Shown: positions 1 to 12,573, numbered from the stretch's first letter. The stretch is DNA of 64,000 nucleotides from Tausonia pullulans (GCA_951802195.1 OX637620.1:1426001-1490000), one strand, 5' to 3'. Translations and numbers: made by a program. The notes: generated by a model from the letters alone, not told the origin.

Positions 1-303
1 GGGGCACCTCCCCCCAGCAGAACGAAAGCGAGCTCCCTCCTTCGTTTCCTCTCCTCTTGCGATTCTCACTCCATCAGCAGCCTCGTCCGGCTTCTTTCGC
101 TCGAGCACCTCGTCGCCGTCGTCGTCGTCGTCGAACCTTCCCTCAACCCCCGTCCGGCCCACAAAACCAAGACCAGCGAGACCGGCGGCGCGCGTCCTTC
201 CTGCTCTCTTCGACGTCCATCCATCAGTTCGCATCACCCCTACGCACCGTTCCGCCTTCTCCCCCCCCCCCCCGCCCACACACCAACCCATCCCTCCGAG
301 ACC
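1..303. promoter_or_regulatory. 5' leader / promoter side of the Caf120-like gene
   Basis: Pyrimidine-rich sequence with an uninterrupted C run near 262-272 just before the ATG at 304. CT-rich leaders of this kind precede most plus-strand genes in the window. No TATA box or upstream gene is evident. The short open frames here are biased by the CT-rich composition and are not supported as genes. Confidence 0.4.
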
Positions 304-3300
304 ATGAGTACCTCCAACAGGCGCTCCTTCTTCGGCTTCGGTAAGGACAAAGACAAGGATAAACCCAGTGGCAAGGCAGTCGACGACAAGATAGCCCGAA
401 CCACCTCGAGGCTCTCCATCCAGGGAGGCGCCGTTTCACAGAACGTGGGAGCCGCCGCCTCCTCGACCGGCCGCCAGTCAGGCCAGATCTCCCGGCAGCA
501 GTACGAGGAGCAGCAACGGCAGTACGCTGCTCGCCAGCAGCAGCAGCAGGGGCGGCCTGCCGGCCGCTCGGATGCCTCCACTGCTTCTCCCCCTCTCAAG
601 GGACCCCTGCCCGCGAGTGGCCTAGTCCAGGGTCCTACTCCTGCTGCTCGATCCAAGGAGCTCGAGTTTGCGATCGATCTCATCGGGCTCCAGAATCAGA
701 AGATTTACGCGACCTCGCCTCCGACAATGAAGAGCATGGTCTCCGCTGAGGCCAACGGCAAGCACCCGAGGTGAGCTTATGACAGCGAACGAAGACGAAC
801 ATAGGGGGCGACCGCGAGAGAGCAGGGAGACTGAATGACGCGTCTCGCGTCTGCTGGTACCTCTCTTGCAAAGGGCGGGACCGCCTGGAACGCCCGGGAA
901 CGACTGGCAGGAGGTCTGGTGCGAGGTACGCGATGATACAAGCTACGGTGGTGCCGAGGGAAGCTGCGGCTGACCGAATGCCCTTCCCCTTTCTCTCTTT
1001 CTCTTATCGACGCGCGCGTGCAGTTGAGGGGTATCGTTCTCCGTGAGCTCCGAGCACGATCTTCTGCAGTGATGGACAGTAAAGTCTGAGTTTGAGCCTC
1101 TCTTAGACGTGTGGAACATGCAGGAGGTTGCCGAGGCCAACGCTCGGGGCGAGGACAAACACCCGGACCGCACCAACGTCACGGACGCGTTCGTTGACCT
1201 GATCCAGCCTCTGTACGTACCACTCACCGGACGTTCGTCTCTTAAGGTCATATATTGCTCGATTATTGAATTCTGCTCTCCCGACTAGCCCCCCGACGCG
1301 ACACAACCCTCAGGCTGGCCCACACCCCTTCGTCTTCTCCTTGAACACGGCCGGCCTTAACTCAATTCTGTTCTCCTGCACCACTAAGGCCGAAATGGAA
1401 GCGTACGTATCGATAAGGGCTCTTCGTGTGGCAGTAGAATCCCGACTGACTGCACGCACGCGTTCTGATGTCTATCTCTCAGCTGGGTCACTGCCACCCG
1501 CCTTGCTGCGTGGGAATCTTCCCGGCTCATGGAAATCTACACCGGCCATCTTCTCCGCGCATCGGGTGTCCCCCCTCCCCCTCTTGTCAACAACCGATTG
1601 GCTGGCTGGTTTGACGTCCGGACCTTCGCGAGTCGCAGCTGGATGCACCTCTGGGTTGTCCTCTCCGTCAATCCTCCCGCTGGTCGTCCCGGTAGCCCCG
1701 ATACCAACCAGCAGAACCAGCCGGCGACCTCCAAGACCAAGAATCGGATCAGCAAGCTCTTCCATAGCTCGAGCAACTCGCACGAGATCAACCCATACCC
1801 ACCCATCCCCGGCGAGTCCTCGCCAACGGTGGGGGACAACCGGCGACGCTCGACCTCCTCCGCCTCGGAGTTGGGCAACATCCCGACCGTTTCGGCTCAG
1901 TTCTACCGTCAGCCGCCGAAGCCCGCTGGCTCCCGGTCATCGGCCTCCGCTCCGGGTGCGGACCTACCGTTTCTGACGGTTACCGACGTCAGCCAAGCTT
2001 TCGCCGTCTTCCCGGAAGTAGAAACCGAGATCGAGAACTCGGCCATGTTCAAGCTTGAGGCCCACCTCTCCGGCGAGGGTGTCGGCGGCGCGACCTCGCG
2101 CCGCGACGAGGGCTGGGTCCTTATGATCCCAATGGAGAAGAACGCCGACAGCGATGTCCTAGTTGCAGGCAAGAGGGCAGACATGCTCAAGTGGCTTGTT
2201 GGTGCGTCGTAGCGCTCTTGTCATGGGAGAGAGAAAGATGGCTGATCATTGCTTCCCTACCAGGCTTCCATGACGCCTTCCACCTCTACGGACGTCCCGG
2301 CAAGTACTCGTGGGACGCCCGCGACCCTAAGTCGCTCCTTTTTGCCCACCCCCACGGTCCTCGCGCCCCCGAGCTGTTCCTCACCGATCCGGTCCCGAAC
2401 CCCTCCGAGATGTCTATCTCGCGGGCATCTTTCGTCCGTGGCCGGTTCCGCGAGCAGCTCGTTACCCGCCTGCAAACTCCCCAGTCGCAAGTCCCGCCTT
2501 CGCGGACATCGCAGTCCATGCTTGCTGAGGTCACCGAGACCCCTGAGCCCGTCGCAGATCGCGACTTAGCTGCTGGCGGAGCGTCTGCCCTCGCTGCTTC
2601 ATCACAGCAGGTTGCGCATTCTTCGGATCTCTTCAAGCTGCCGCCTCTTGTCTTTGGTGGCGAGCAACAGGAGCAGCAGCAGGGTAACGCCCCCCTCCCT
2701 GCTCAGGGCCAATTGCCTCAGACGCAGTACCCTGCGGCTGCTGCCTCAGATGCGAAGCATCCTCTTCCCCTCCCGGTCGCTCAGCAGCAGCAACAGCAGC
2801 CTCAGTATCACGACTCTCTCAGCCGTGGCAGCGGCTCGCAGCGGTCGCTCCCTGGACCCTCGGGAACCAGGGCGAACGGCTCGCTCACCCCGCAGCAGCC
2901 TTCCTCCAACGCGCCGATCGATCTTTTGGCTTCGCCGACTTCTTACACCTTGCCCACCTCATACGATAGGCAGCCTCAGGGCTTTGCCACCGAGCCCAAT
3001 CGGCAGGTTACTGCCGTCCCTCAGGGCTCAGGCACCCATGTCCCCGGCCCTGACGGATCATACCCGCCTGTCACCTCGGCGTCGTTCGTCACCAATCCTA
3101 ACAGCGCATCGCTTTACTCACAGCCCTCGGGCCCTGCCTCGCGGTCCAACACGGCGAGTAACTCACAGTCGAACGACCACACAGGTGCCCTGGCCTACCT
3201 CGCTGCCGCAGAGCCTCTTGCCCGGCCGGCGATGGCTGCCGCTTCTGTAGGAGGAACGCGCTACTTCACCCCACCTGTGGAGTCGAGCGAGGCTGGTGGC

Positions 3301-6069
3301 TTCAGCTACCCAGCCGCGGGGTCAAGCACCTCGCCCCAGCCCCAGCCTCAGGCTTCTGGCTCTAGCTCCAGCGCCGGTTCCTGGTCGCCCACTCCGCAAG
3401 CGCAGAAATCTTCGCAGGCCATGCCTGTCCCCTCGGCCGGCTCCAGGATGGCCGAGGGCACGTCGAGCCTCGGCTCGCAGGGCGGCCTTGACGCTCTTGC
3501 AAGCCCCATGTCTCGCACCGACGGGAGCAGCTCTATGAGCGAGCGAACCACTTCGTTCCACCGCGACACCCCCGGGATGGCCTCGCTACACTCGCTCGGT
3601 CCTGCAGCAAGCACCTCACCTCCGGCCTCGGCGGCGGACCACACAAGCCCTAGCTCGGTCCTGAGCCACACGTCTTCGACCCGACGCGAGCACCTTGGCC
3701 GCCGTCCCAGTGGTGCCCGCGCCGCTCCCGGTCGGCGTATCATCTCGATCGACGGTCAACCCCCCGCTGGCATGGCTGCCGTTCAGGATGAGTCAGGACC
3801 CAACTCCCCAATTGTCAGCGAGCCTCCGGTCGTCGACCGCACCTCAGTGTACGAAGATGCGCGGTCCCAGATGCCTTCCCGTTACGAGGCCGCGCCCGCG
3901 CCCCACCAAAGCGCGGTCGACCAGTATGGCAACGAGGACGCTCTCGCTGCTCTCTCCTTCCTAGAGGCCACCGGCGGCTCCTCGCCCGTCAAGACCCGCG
4001 CTCTTCCTCTCCACCCCCCGCAGGCTTCCAGCGATCCTCGCGAGAACCTCCCGCCGATCCAGACGTCCTTCTCTGCTCCAGGCAGCGCTACTCCCGCCCT
4101 CGCTCCCGTCTCGACTGACGCCTACGTTGCCTCTCCTGCCTCTCGTACGGCTTCTGAATCGTCTCCCGCTCCCGCATCCTTCCCATCGTCGTTCGGACCT
4201 AGCAAGAGTGCGGCAGAGAGGCGCGCTAAGGCTGAGGCCGCTCAGCAACAGCGTCAGGCGGTCCTCACCAAGCCCGGCAAGAAATCGGCCGGCGCCGCAA
4301 AGGCCAAGGCCCCGTCTAAGGGCTGGGCCGCGAGCAGCGAGGAGGATGAAGACGAAGAGGAAGATGAGGACGACGAAGGCTCGGTTAACTCGCATGGCAA
4401 GCCTGCCCTGTTTGGTGTCAACTCGCCTGCGGATGACCCGGCGTCGTCTCGATCGAGCCTCGGCCCTGGGTCGGGATCGAGGCCCCTGCCTCAAAACCCC
4501 GGCTCTCAACCTCAGCAGCAGAGGATCCCCAGCCGGCCGACGAGCGCGGCGAGCAATCGCCAGGCGAGCAACCGCCAGCGGCAGCAGCAGTTGTACTACG
4601 AGCAGCCGCCCCCGCTCCCGAACCACCCGGACCTCCTCCCGCCTCGCGCCTCGTTCGCTGGTAACGGCAACCGCGACAGCTCCCCTCGTCAGTCGTCGTA
4701 CAGCGGCTACGGCAACGGTAACGGTTCGCAGTACGGCGGCGGCGAAGAGCTTCGTCAGCCGATGGCTCGTCCGGGGGCACTCAACGGCGGCGCCGACCGC
4801 GGAGTCTCGCGCGACCGTTCGCGTCAGTCCATATGGAACACCCACCTCGAGCAGCCTCACGGCGGCCAGGCCGCGGAGGTCCCGGACAAGTTCGTCGACC
4901 TCGAGCCGGCCTCGACGCTCACCAAGGCGTTCAACCCTAACGGCCTGCTGCAGGCTGGACTTGAGGACCGGAACGACCGTTCGGCCAAGAGGCAAGAGGA
5001 GATTGCCCGCGAGTCTGGCTCGTCTCTCGGTGGGTCATCCCTCATCTGTTCCTGAGGTGGACATATCTGGAGACTGATCTTCCATGATTTCCTCACTTTA
5101 GTCAACGTCCCGTCCAAGCCCCCTCCCCCTCAGTCAGGTCTCCTCGGAGCCATCACTGCTCATGAGCGCGACCGCGCTCGCGACGGAGGAGTCGGAGCTG
5201 CATGTAAGTCTCACACGCGCTTTCGAGCTCATCACCATTCTGACGACCTTCACTGTTCTCAGTGACCGAGCGCGAGCGCGACCGCCGCGCCGCCGAGGAG
5301 CGCGCTCGCAAGATTGACGCCCTACAGCGGGAGCAGCTCGAGGCGATGGGTCAGAGCGGAATGGCCGGCTACGGTCAGATGCCTTACCCGGGCATGATGC
5401 CGTCGCCTTGGGGTATGCCAGGCATGCAGATGCCGCCACCGATGTCTATGTACGGCGGGTACGGCGGCATGGACCCTCAGATGGCCGCCATGTTTGCTGC
5501 CACCCAGGCCTATCAGCGTGGGTGTCTTCTTCCTCCCTGGCACCTTCTGACGCTCGTCGGTCTGTCCTGTGAGCTGACTTCTCTCCTTCACTGCCACAGA
5601 GGCGATGATGTCCTACTCGCAGGCCGGCAGCCAGGTCGGCCCCCCGGACGACACGCCCCAGTCGACGTTCCCAACGCAGCCTCCGATGGGTATGCCGGGC
5701 TGGGGACTGCCCCCGATGGGTAGCATGGGCATGGGCATGGGCATGCCCATGGGCTGGGGAGGAGGCTCGCAGTACGGCGGTTCCCCGATAGTGCGCTCAA
5801 TCTTCCTGTGCGCTGCCTAGGCGGTTGACAAAATGCTGACGATTCTCCAACCCCTTCGTTGACAGCCCGGCTCGCCCTCCTTCTACGGCCAGCCTCAGGT
5901 GCCCTACATGGCCGGCGGTAACGGCAGCGGTAACGGCAGCGGTAGCCTCCACGGCCACGACCAGCACGGCGGGTCGAGTAGCAGCCAGAACCGCCAGGGC
6001 TCGCCCGGGGCGGGCAACACGCGGAGCTCGACGCCCAAAAACCAGACGAGGAGCCAGCTCGGCCAGTGA
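304..6069 (+). CDS. Caf120/Skg3-like PH-domain protein
   Basis: Eleven exons: 304-770, 874-925, 1024-1042, 1107-1212, 1289-1402, 1483-2201, 2264-5029, 5102-5203, 5263-5517, 5600-5790, 5866-6069; the sum gives 1664 residues. The recognisable core is the split PH region of the fungal Caf120/Skg3 family: DWQEVWCELRGIVLHVWN at about residues 163-180, then FVFSLNTAGLNSILFSC, then GWFDVRTFASRSWMHLWVVL near 285-305. The rest is long Ser/Pro/Gln-rich low-complexity sequence, an acidic stretch, an Arg/Glu-rich helix near the end and a Met/Gly-rich tail. Exon 3 is only 19 bases, yet it is needed to keep the PH strand intact. In yeast Caf120 is a CCR4-NOT-associated factor and Skg3 a bud-site/polarity protein; which role applies here cannot be read from sequence. 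The ATG at 304 is the first that opens the conserved frame. Family assignment is firm, function is not. Confidence 0.85.
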
Positions 6070-6482
6070 TGAAGGGCTCGATGCAATCGTGTTTCAGATC
6101 GGTTTCGCTAGGTTTGCGTGGGTATCGCTTTTCCCCATCTCTCTCGAGCTTTTTCTTTCTTTTTTTTTTTCTCTTTGTTACTCCCTCTCTCCACTTCGTC
6201 TTTTCATTCCCTCCCTATCATCGTTTTCTTGTTGAAAGAATGGATAGCTCGCTCGCTCTTTTCCTTTCTCTTCCCCTTGACTTTTAATCGTACAAACCCG
6301 CCTGATTTTCCACTTCTTCGCTGTGTCTGTGCTTTGCCTGCTCTCTGACTCTCTCTTGATGCAGATTCGTTCTACATGAATGAAACGGGTTCTCGTCTCA
6401 CCTATGCAAGCAAGCAAGCGCCACCCTCTTCATCTCTTCTCCAATTCTTTATTTTAGCTCTCAGCCCCTCACCTACCTCACC
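6070..6482. other. convergent 3' intergenic region
   Basis: About 410 bases between the stop of the Caf120-like gene and the stop of the minus-strand RRM gene. It is T/C-rich with several T runs (for example around 6160-6170), as expected of two facing 3' untranslated regions. I see no gene or RNA in it. Confidence 0.5.
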
Positions 6483-8035
6483 TCAAGGCTGTCCCCGCTG
6501 TTGTAGGTCAAACAACTTACCCAGCGCAGCCTGATGTGCCAGCGCGCTAGCCGACGACGATGACGGCACCGGCGTGCGACCGACAGGGACAGGGAAGCTG
6601 GGCTGCTGCTGCTGCTGCTGCTGCTGAGCAAGGGCCGGGAACGACTGAATCGTCGCTCCTCCGCCTCCGCTGGGAGTCATGAAGGCTGGACCGCCGACTC
6701 CTGGGCCGCGGGGGATGTATCCTGGTGCGTCTGTTCAGAGGAGAAGAATGAAGATGACGGATAGCAGGTGGCCATTGGAAGTGGGGCCAAGTCAGCAGAA
6801 GCAGAAAAGTACAATCCCGACGTCTTCGTCTCTACTGGGCGCACCCTTTGGAAGCGTGCGGAAAGGGTTGCCATGAGCAGAGGTGGCGAGGGAAGTCGTC
6901 GGCTTGCGCTCGTACAGCTCGCTTTCGGAGGGTAATATTGCCGTCAGGAACCACGGCAACTTTGAACGAGGGTGATGAAGCGACTCAACTGCGTGTCGAA
7001 GTAGGATTTAAGGGCAAGAGCGTGCGCGGGGGATTCGGTCTGGATGAAGACGATCCTAGGGTATGGGGCAAGAGAGAAGCACAGAGAGTGAAGGCGAGAA
7101 GATAAGCCGTCGTCGGTCGAGAGCAAGGGTTGACGTTGACAGCAGCTCATGCATACCCTTTGGACTTGCCGTTCGCCTTAGCAGATCGACCTGACCTCAG
7201 TGATAGATGTCAAGAAGGCGAGGGGCGCTTGATTCTTCGACGGACCTTGTGCTCTGAGAAGGTGATCTGAAGGATCCAGTGACGGACGGTCAAATTTGAT
7301 GGCTTCAGAGGGTACAGGAGCCGCACAGGACTCGCATCACGATGCCGGAGGTGGACGTTCGCCTGAGCAGAAGCGCGAATGATATCCTCATCCGAGACGT
7401 ACTAATGACTCGGGATTCAGCGCGAAGAAGAGAGACAGACAATTTGCCAAGCGCACTCACCCAAGCGAGGTTTTGGACGACTACTGCGTCCATCGGAGGC
7501 CCCGTCATGCCCGTGCTCGACATGGGATAGCCAAGGTTGATCCTCCCATCAGAGTCGCGGGCGGGAAGCGGCTGGCTTTCGGGGCGAGTGAAGGGCTGCA
7601 GCGGCGCCGCGATGGGAGACAGACCACGTGTATGAGGGACCATGTCATCTAATCAGTGAGACTCTAACAAACCAAGGCTTCGTACCTCTGAGCTATAGGC
7701 GCTGCCAAAGTCGAGGGGACCAGGAGTGGCCCTGGTCGACGAGAAGTGGCCCGGTGCAAAGCCGCCGACCGTGTACAGGTGGTGATAATGTGACTGCAGC
7801 GAGTTAGTCGGGCTCGTCCGGATAAGCACTCCATGCCTGCTTGCCAAAAGAGCACTAACAGTAGATCCTGAGGTATGAGGGTCACTCTAGGAGACGATTG
7901 AGCCAGTGAGTTGGGATCGATCGACACGGAGTCGCAGCGGGTGCGCGCCGGAGAGACCAAGGTACCCGGTCGGTTCACGGATGCCCTTGGCCCTCGGCGA
8001 GAGTGTTCAAGATTCACCTGGCTGGGCTGGCTCAT
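6483..8035 (-). CDS. RRM protein resembling cleavage factor Im 68 (CPSF6)
   Basis: Minus-strand gene starting with MSQPSQVNLEHS at 8035 and ending LQQRGQP at 6483. Supported exons (high to low): 8035-7886, 7793-7686, 7595-7461, 7401-7327, 7266-7246, 7176-7157, 7055 to about 6965, then one or two 3' exons. Spliced, they give an RRM: RNP2-like VVVQNLAWYVSDED, then SEHKANGKSKGIVFIQ as RNP1. CPSF6 has NLTWWTTDED and NRANGQSKGFALV at the same places, so the CPSF6/7 type is the best match. The C-terminal part is Pro/Gly-rich with a Q8 run, as expected of that family. In animals CPSF6 works with CPSF5 in choosing poly(A) sites; that role is inferred. The junctions at 7886/7793 and around 6905-6965 are the least certain. 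It shares a 331-bp divergent promoter with ARP3. Confidence 0.6.
6604..6631 (-). repeat. CAG/CTG trinucleotide run
   Basis: Eight consecutive Gln codons (CTG on the plus strand) lie in the last exon of the CPSF6-like gene. It is a pure triplet microsatellite, likely length-polymorphic among strains. Confidence 0.8.
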
Positions 8036-8366
8036 GATCGCTATAATATATAAACTAGTAGTTGTGGTTGGGAGGCGATGCTGAGGCCCTGACGTCTTCC
8101 CGCCAGCGGCCTCTCGCGGCGTTTCTCGCGCGGACTCCTCGCGCCGAAGCGTCACCTCTCGACGGCCATCTCGACACAAGCCAACCCTCTCCGCCTCGTG
8201 AGACCCTCCAGCACAGCCAGCACGCGTCAACCCCTTGGCCCAAGGCCTCACCTCGCTCTCGACCTCTTATCTGCTCCCTCCTCTTCAGTCCCCAGCCGAC
8301 CGGCCCATCTCCCTTCTACCCCATCCTCCGCCTCGTGCCTCTTCACCTCGCCCTCGTCCGCACATC
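8036..8366. promoter_or_regulatory. divergent promoter between CPSF6-like gene and ARP3
   Basis: 331 bases separate the two start codons. A short AT-rich patch at about 8038-8065 lies just outside the minus-strand ATG, and the ARP3 side is CT-rich. Regulation of both genes must fit in this interval; no specific operator was recognised. Confidence 0.5.
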
Positions 8367-10618
8367 ATGTCTCGACTGCCAGTCCTCGTCATCGACAATG
8401 GTTCGCGCTCTGGCTCTCACAGCTTCGCCTGCTGGCCGCTCTTTGTGTTCCCCTGTCCCTGGCTGACGAGCCTCTCCCGTCCGTCTCTTCTCCGCCCTTG
8501 TAGGTACCGGGTTCACCAAGATGGGCTTCGCCGGCAACTCCGAGCCCTCCTTCACCTTCCCCACCGTCATTGCCACCCGTGAGGGTGGACCCTCTGGAGG
8601 AGGAACCGGTCAGTCCCTCTTCTCTCCTTTCTGACTCGGCTTGGGAGGGTTGAACGTTCTGACCAAGCTCCCCTCTTGCGCCCTTCCCCCTCATCCTCTC
8701 TCCCCGCTTGGATCGCCTGCCTCGCCTCGCTTGCCATCTCACTCTCAACACCCCTTACCTGGCCGTACTATCGCTGTCGAACATCTCGATACTCTCCGAC
8801 GCGTGACCCCTTGACTCTCTGTGTTCTCTCCAACTCCTGGCACAGCCCGCGGCCCGCCCGTCGCGTCGAAGCCATCTCACCTCGCGTCCAAGCGGGGGAT
8901 TGAGGACCTTGATTTCTACATCGGCGATGAAGCCATTGCCAACTCCAAGTGAGTCGATAATCCTTTTCTATCTATGGCCTCACGAATCTCTGTGCGTCGT
9001 CGCCCCGAGCGACCTGCAGCTGACGCGCGCGCCTCCTCCTCGCGCCAGAACTTACTCGCTCCACAACCCGATCAAGCACGGTATGATCGACAATTGGGAC
9101 CACATGGAACGCTTCTGGGAGCAGTCCATCTTCAAGTACCTTCGGGCAGAGCCTGAAGACCACTACGTCATGCTGGTGAGTCTCAATGATATGCGGAGGG
9201 GGTAGAGGGACACGTGTGCTGACCCCTGCTCATTTGTTCGCCAGACCGAGCCCCCTCTCAACCCGCCAGAGAACCGTGAGAACACGGCCGAAATCATGTT
9301 CGAGTCGTTCAATGTCCAGGTATGGTCGGATGCACCCTCATGGCCCTCAGGCGACGACGTGTGGCTGGTTAGCTGCTGATGCTGCAGGACCCGCCTTCGT
9401 CGACTCCTCGTCACAGGGTCTTCACATCGCCGTCCAGGCCGTTCTTGCGCTCGCCGCCTCGTGGACGCACGACAACTCTAACAGGAACCTCACGGGTGTC
9501 GTCATTGACTCGGGAGACGGTGTCACCCGTGCGTCAAGTGCCTCGGGTCAGAAGGCCCCTTCTCGTACTGACCTGCCCATCCCTACACCTCTCCTCTCCT
9601 CTCCTCAGACACCATCCCCGTCGCAGAGGGTTACATCATCGGCTCGTCAATCAAGCATGTCCCCATCGCCGGAAAGGACATCACCTACTTCGTCCAGCAA
9701 CTTCTTCGCGACCGTGGCGAGACCGCGAACATGCCTCCCGAGGACCAGCTCCGTGTGTGAGTCGCCACTTTGCTCACTCGCCCACACAGCCGTAACTCAC
9801 TGACCAACCTCCACGTGCATAGTGCCCAGCGGATCAAGGAGGACTACTCCTACGTTTGCCAGGACATGGTCAAAGAGTTCAAAAAGTACGACGACGACCC
9901 TTACAAGTGGTTCTCCCGGTTCGAAGGGGAGCACAGCGTCACTGGCCGGAAATACGGCGTCGACGTTGGATGGGAGCGCTTCCTCGCCCCCGAGATCTTC
10001 TTCAACCCGGAGATTGCTTCGTCCGATTTCCTCACCCCGCTCCCGGAGGTCGTCGATAATGTCATTCAGAGCTCGCCGATCGACGTCCGACGCGGTCTCT
10101 ACAAAGTGAGGCTTCAGCCTCGTTGAGCGAATGAGTGGGCTTTTCATTTTGCTGATCAAGGTCCTCGCAGAACATCGTGCTGTCCGGAGGGTCGACCATG
10201 TTCCGTAACTTCTCTCAGCGGCTCAAGCGCGACCTCAAGCACATTGTCGACTCGCGCGTCGCCAGCTCCGAGTCGGCCTCGGGTAGCTACATGAAGGTGA
10301 GTCCGAGAGTCTCCTTGAGTCGGCGAGACTTGCTGACGATTCCGTGCATTCTCTAACAGTCGAGCGGTGTCGAGGTCAACGTAATCTCTCACTCGAAGCA
10401 GCGATACGCCGTCTGGTATGGAGGTTCCATGATGGCCTCCCTGCCCGAATTCCATACGTACTGCCACTCCAAGGCCGAATACGAGGAGTATGTCGCTTTC
10501 GTATCTCGCTATTCCTCTTACTCTCTCTCAGCTCTTGCTTGCTGACAAAGCTCTCATATGCACCAGGTACGGACCCTCCATCGTCCGGCGGCACGTCATC
10601 TTTGGCTCGGCCGTCTGA
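8367..10618 (+). CDS. ARP3: Actin-related protein 3 (Arp2/3 complex)
   Basis: Eleven exons: 8367-8400, 8504-8608, 8846-8948, 9049-9175, 9245-9319, 9417-9528, 9609-9756, 9823-10105, 10171-10296, 10360-10487, 10567-10618; 430 residues, the normal Arp3 length. Actin-fold motifs are intact: [15 protein letters not shown] (phosphate 1), [24 protein letters not shown] (phosphate 2), [10 protein letters not shown] (adenosine motif) and the C-terminal [10 protein letters not shown]. The Arp3-specific [13 protein letters not shown] and [10 protein letters not shown] segments separate it from actin and Arp2. With Arp2 it forms the ATP-binding core that nucleates branched actin at endocytic patches. The start is fixed by [12 protein letters not shown], split across the first intron. 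The next plus-strand cytoskeletal gene is CDC42, 16 kb away. Confidence 0.97.
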
Positions 10619-10986
10619 GCGAGCATCCGGACGGTTGTAACTTGCGTGCTGGCTGGTTTGTTACGGTCGTTCGGCCGTTCCATGTGGAAGAGGTCGTTTT
10701 TTCTCATACTCCGTTTTCTGCTGTATCTGGATCCCCATTATTTTGTGAACAACGCCCTTCCGCGTGGGTAGTGGATGGAAGTTATGTGGGTGAGGCACGT
10801 GGCAGGGCCAGTATAACACTCGCGGCTCGCGCTTGCCTGTAAGCTATCCCTAATGCAGTCTTACGTGCTGCTCGTGATGCATTCCCCCGGATAGCTGTTT
10901 AGCCAGCTCGATAACCGCTCGGCCTTTGCTCGGCCTTGGCTCTAGTCTAGTTTCGTCTCGTTGAGCCGGAGCTTGTTGCTGGGGAA

Positions 10987-11004
10987 GGGGGGGGGGGGGG
11001 GGGG
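10987..11004. repeat. poly(G) run, 18 bases
   Basis: Eighteen consecutive G on the plus strand, preceded by GGGGAA. It is the longest of several 15-18 base G/C homopolymers in intergenic DNA of this window. It could form a G-quadruplex and its length is prone to sequencing error. Confidence 0.85.
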
Positions 11005-11399
11005 CAGCTCTCCAGACTAGTTGATCTCGCTACCCAAGAGTGATTCAAATGAGACTCCAAATAGGCACATGTTCGGACGGAAGTTGGGAAGCTTCGCGGC
11101 TTGGAGCCATTGCTCGAAGGCTTACAGACACTATTAGATGCAATTCTGCGTTCTGACCAGCGAAGAGAACATACACGCGCAGTCAGCTTGTATGTTCGCA
11201 GCACCTTAAAGAGCCATTGACAAGGTGCGCTCATCGGCTCCTGCAGACGACGTCGTTGTATGGTACGTGTGCCAAGTCATACGTGAGCTTTGCTGCCGCA
11301 AATCTGCGCGCGAGCTGTCACAACAACAACAACAAAAGATGGGGCGCAGTAAGTAATCTCGATAAGCCATAAATCAAGCGTAGAGGACGGTATGACCCT

Positions 11400-11590
11400 A
11401 TGGAAGAAGCGAGAGGGAGGAAGGGGAGAGAAAATCTACTTTGGGAAGGAAGGGAGGGAATTTTACTGATTAGGAGGGACAGATGGTTAGAGGGACATAT
11501 CTCAGAGCAGGAAGGGCAGAGAGAGAATGGTACGATAAGAGGGGAGGAGAGGAAGGAGGAGCAAGAGGGTGTGGAAGAAGGGGGAAGAGA
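11400..11590. repeat. polypurine tract
   Basis: Roughly 190 bases that are almost entirely A and G on the plus strand, with repeated GGGA/GAGA words. No periodic unit is conserved enough to call a satellite. It may be the transcribed 3' end of the unresolved minus-strand gene just to the right. Confidence 0.6.
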
Positions 11591-11751
11591 AGACCACAAA
11601 CTCACACGCCGACCGTCCGAAGGATCACCACCATCCCTCCCAGACGCTCCTCAGCTCTTCACCACCATTGCCATGTGAACCGCCATCACTACCATCACAC
11701 CATGCCCATCATCACTATCAGTATCAACCCAGCCGTCACGAGTCGATCGTC

Positions 11752-12573
11752 TCACCATCCCGTGCCCATCGGCCGATGCTTGCGCCAGATGGTGAATGCG
11801 ACCGTTCGGAACTCGACATCCTTGACATTGAGAGGTCCATGGGCTTTCTATACTATGCCGACGTGGTATGCTTACCCAGGTGGGGGACATGGAGGAAGAG
11901 ACGATGGCGAGATCGACGCCCAAAGGCAAGACTTGGAAGGGGCCTTGAGCTGACACCAGTGTCTCTTCCAGTCAGCGCTAGTGCAAGTTGGGAGGTCCTT
12001 CTTCCAGCTGTACAGGATGATGAAGGCGTACTCAGCCAGCCGGGTGGCGGCATATTGGGCAGGCTTGCTGGAGAGGTCGAGGCGGACGCATGCCGCATGG
12101 GGAGGCACGTAGGGACCGATGAATCGGAGGGGAGGTCGTTGTTTAATGGAATAGACTGTCCTCCCTTAGAGCCGCATGTCCCAATACCTAGCGTCGCAGT
12201 AGGGCTCCTTGTTCCAGAAGTCCAGGTAGGCGTGCCAGCGCGCCAGCGTGAAGGGAGAGCGCGTCGCAGTTCCTGGATGAGGGGCGATAGCACCAGGAGG
12301 TTTAAGGGCAGGAGGTTTGAAGGCTGATGGGTGAGGAGACGAAGAGGCCTGCCCAGCCGAGGTTGACGTTTTGGCCAGGTACCGTGCGGCCGCCGAGCCT
12401 GCAGACGACGATACGAATCGTGAAGTCGTTTGGCTGGCTTCAGCTCATGCTAATAAGGCGGGGCCGAATGCGGGTCGAGGCTGGACGCTCTGGTCGGAAT
12501 AGAACGTCGCAGATCCATTGGGCTCAGGCACGACGGAAGCGGTAAATGAGCGAAACGAACCCCACTTTTCCAT
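11752..12573 (-). CDS. coding-like segments of an unknown gene, model unresolved
   Basis: Reading the minus strand, several segments look like real protein: MEKWGSFRSFTASVVPEPNG at 12573, RIVVCRLGGRTVPGQNVNLG near 12350-12420, RWHAYLDFWNKEPYCDARYW near 12180-12250, RFIGPYVPPHAACVRLDLSS and AEYAFIILYSWKK near 11990-12130, LPLGVDLAIVSSSMSPTW near 11885-11950 with a good GTAAGC donor, and VEFRTVAFTIWRKHRPMGTGW ending at a stop at 11752. I could not join all of them in one frame with acceptable splice sites. It is therefore either a gene with unusual splicing or one decaying through frameshifts. No family was recognised. The plus strand offers nothing better. Confidence 0.35.

Larger units (their letters stand above)
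10619..11751. other. gene-poor intergenic stretch after ARP3
   Basis: About 1.1 kb without a supported gene. It contains an 18-G run at 10987-11004 and an almost pure purine tract on the plus strand at about 11400-11590. The open frames in the purine tract are Glu/Arg/Gly repeats of compositional origin. Confidence 0.5.

Noticed and set aside
3961-4995. 344-codon open frame on the minus strand inside the Caf120-like gene
   Set aside because: It is antisense to a long GC-rich coding exon, is Arg/Leu/Val-biased as expected from the reverse of Ser/Pro/Ala codons, and has no domain or splice support.
9380-9416. Extra ARP3 coding sequence read from an acceptor before 9390
   Set aside because: The frame there is inconsistent; the acceptor at 9411-9416 joins FNVQ directly to GLHIAVQ as in other Arp3 proteins.
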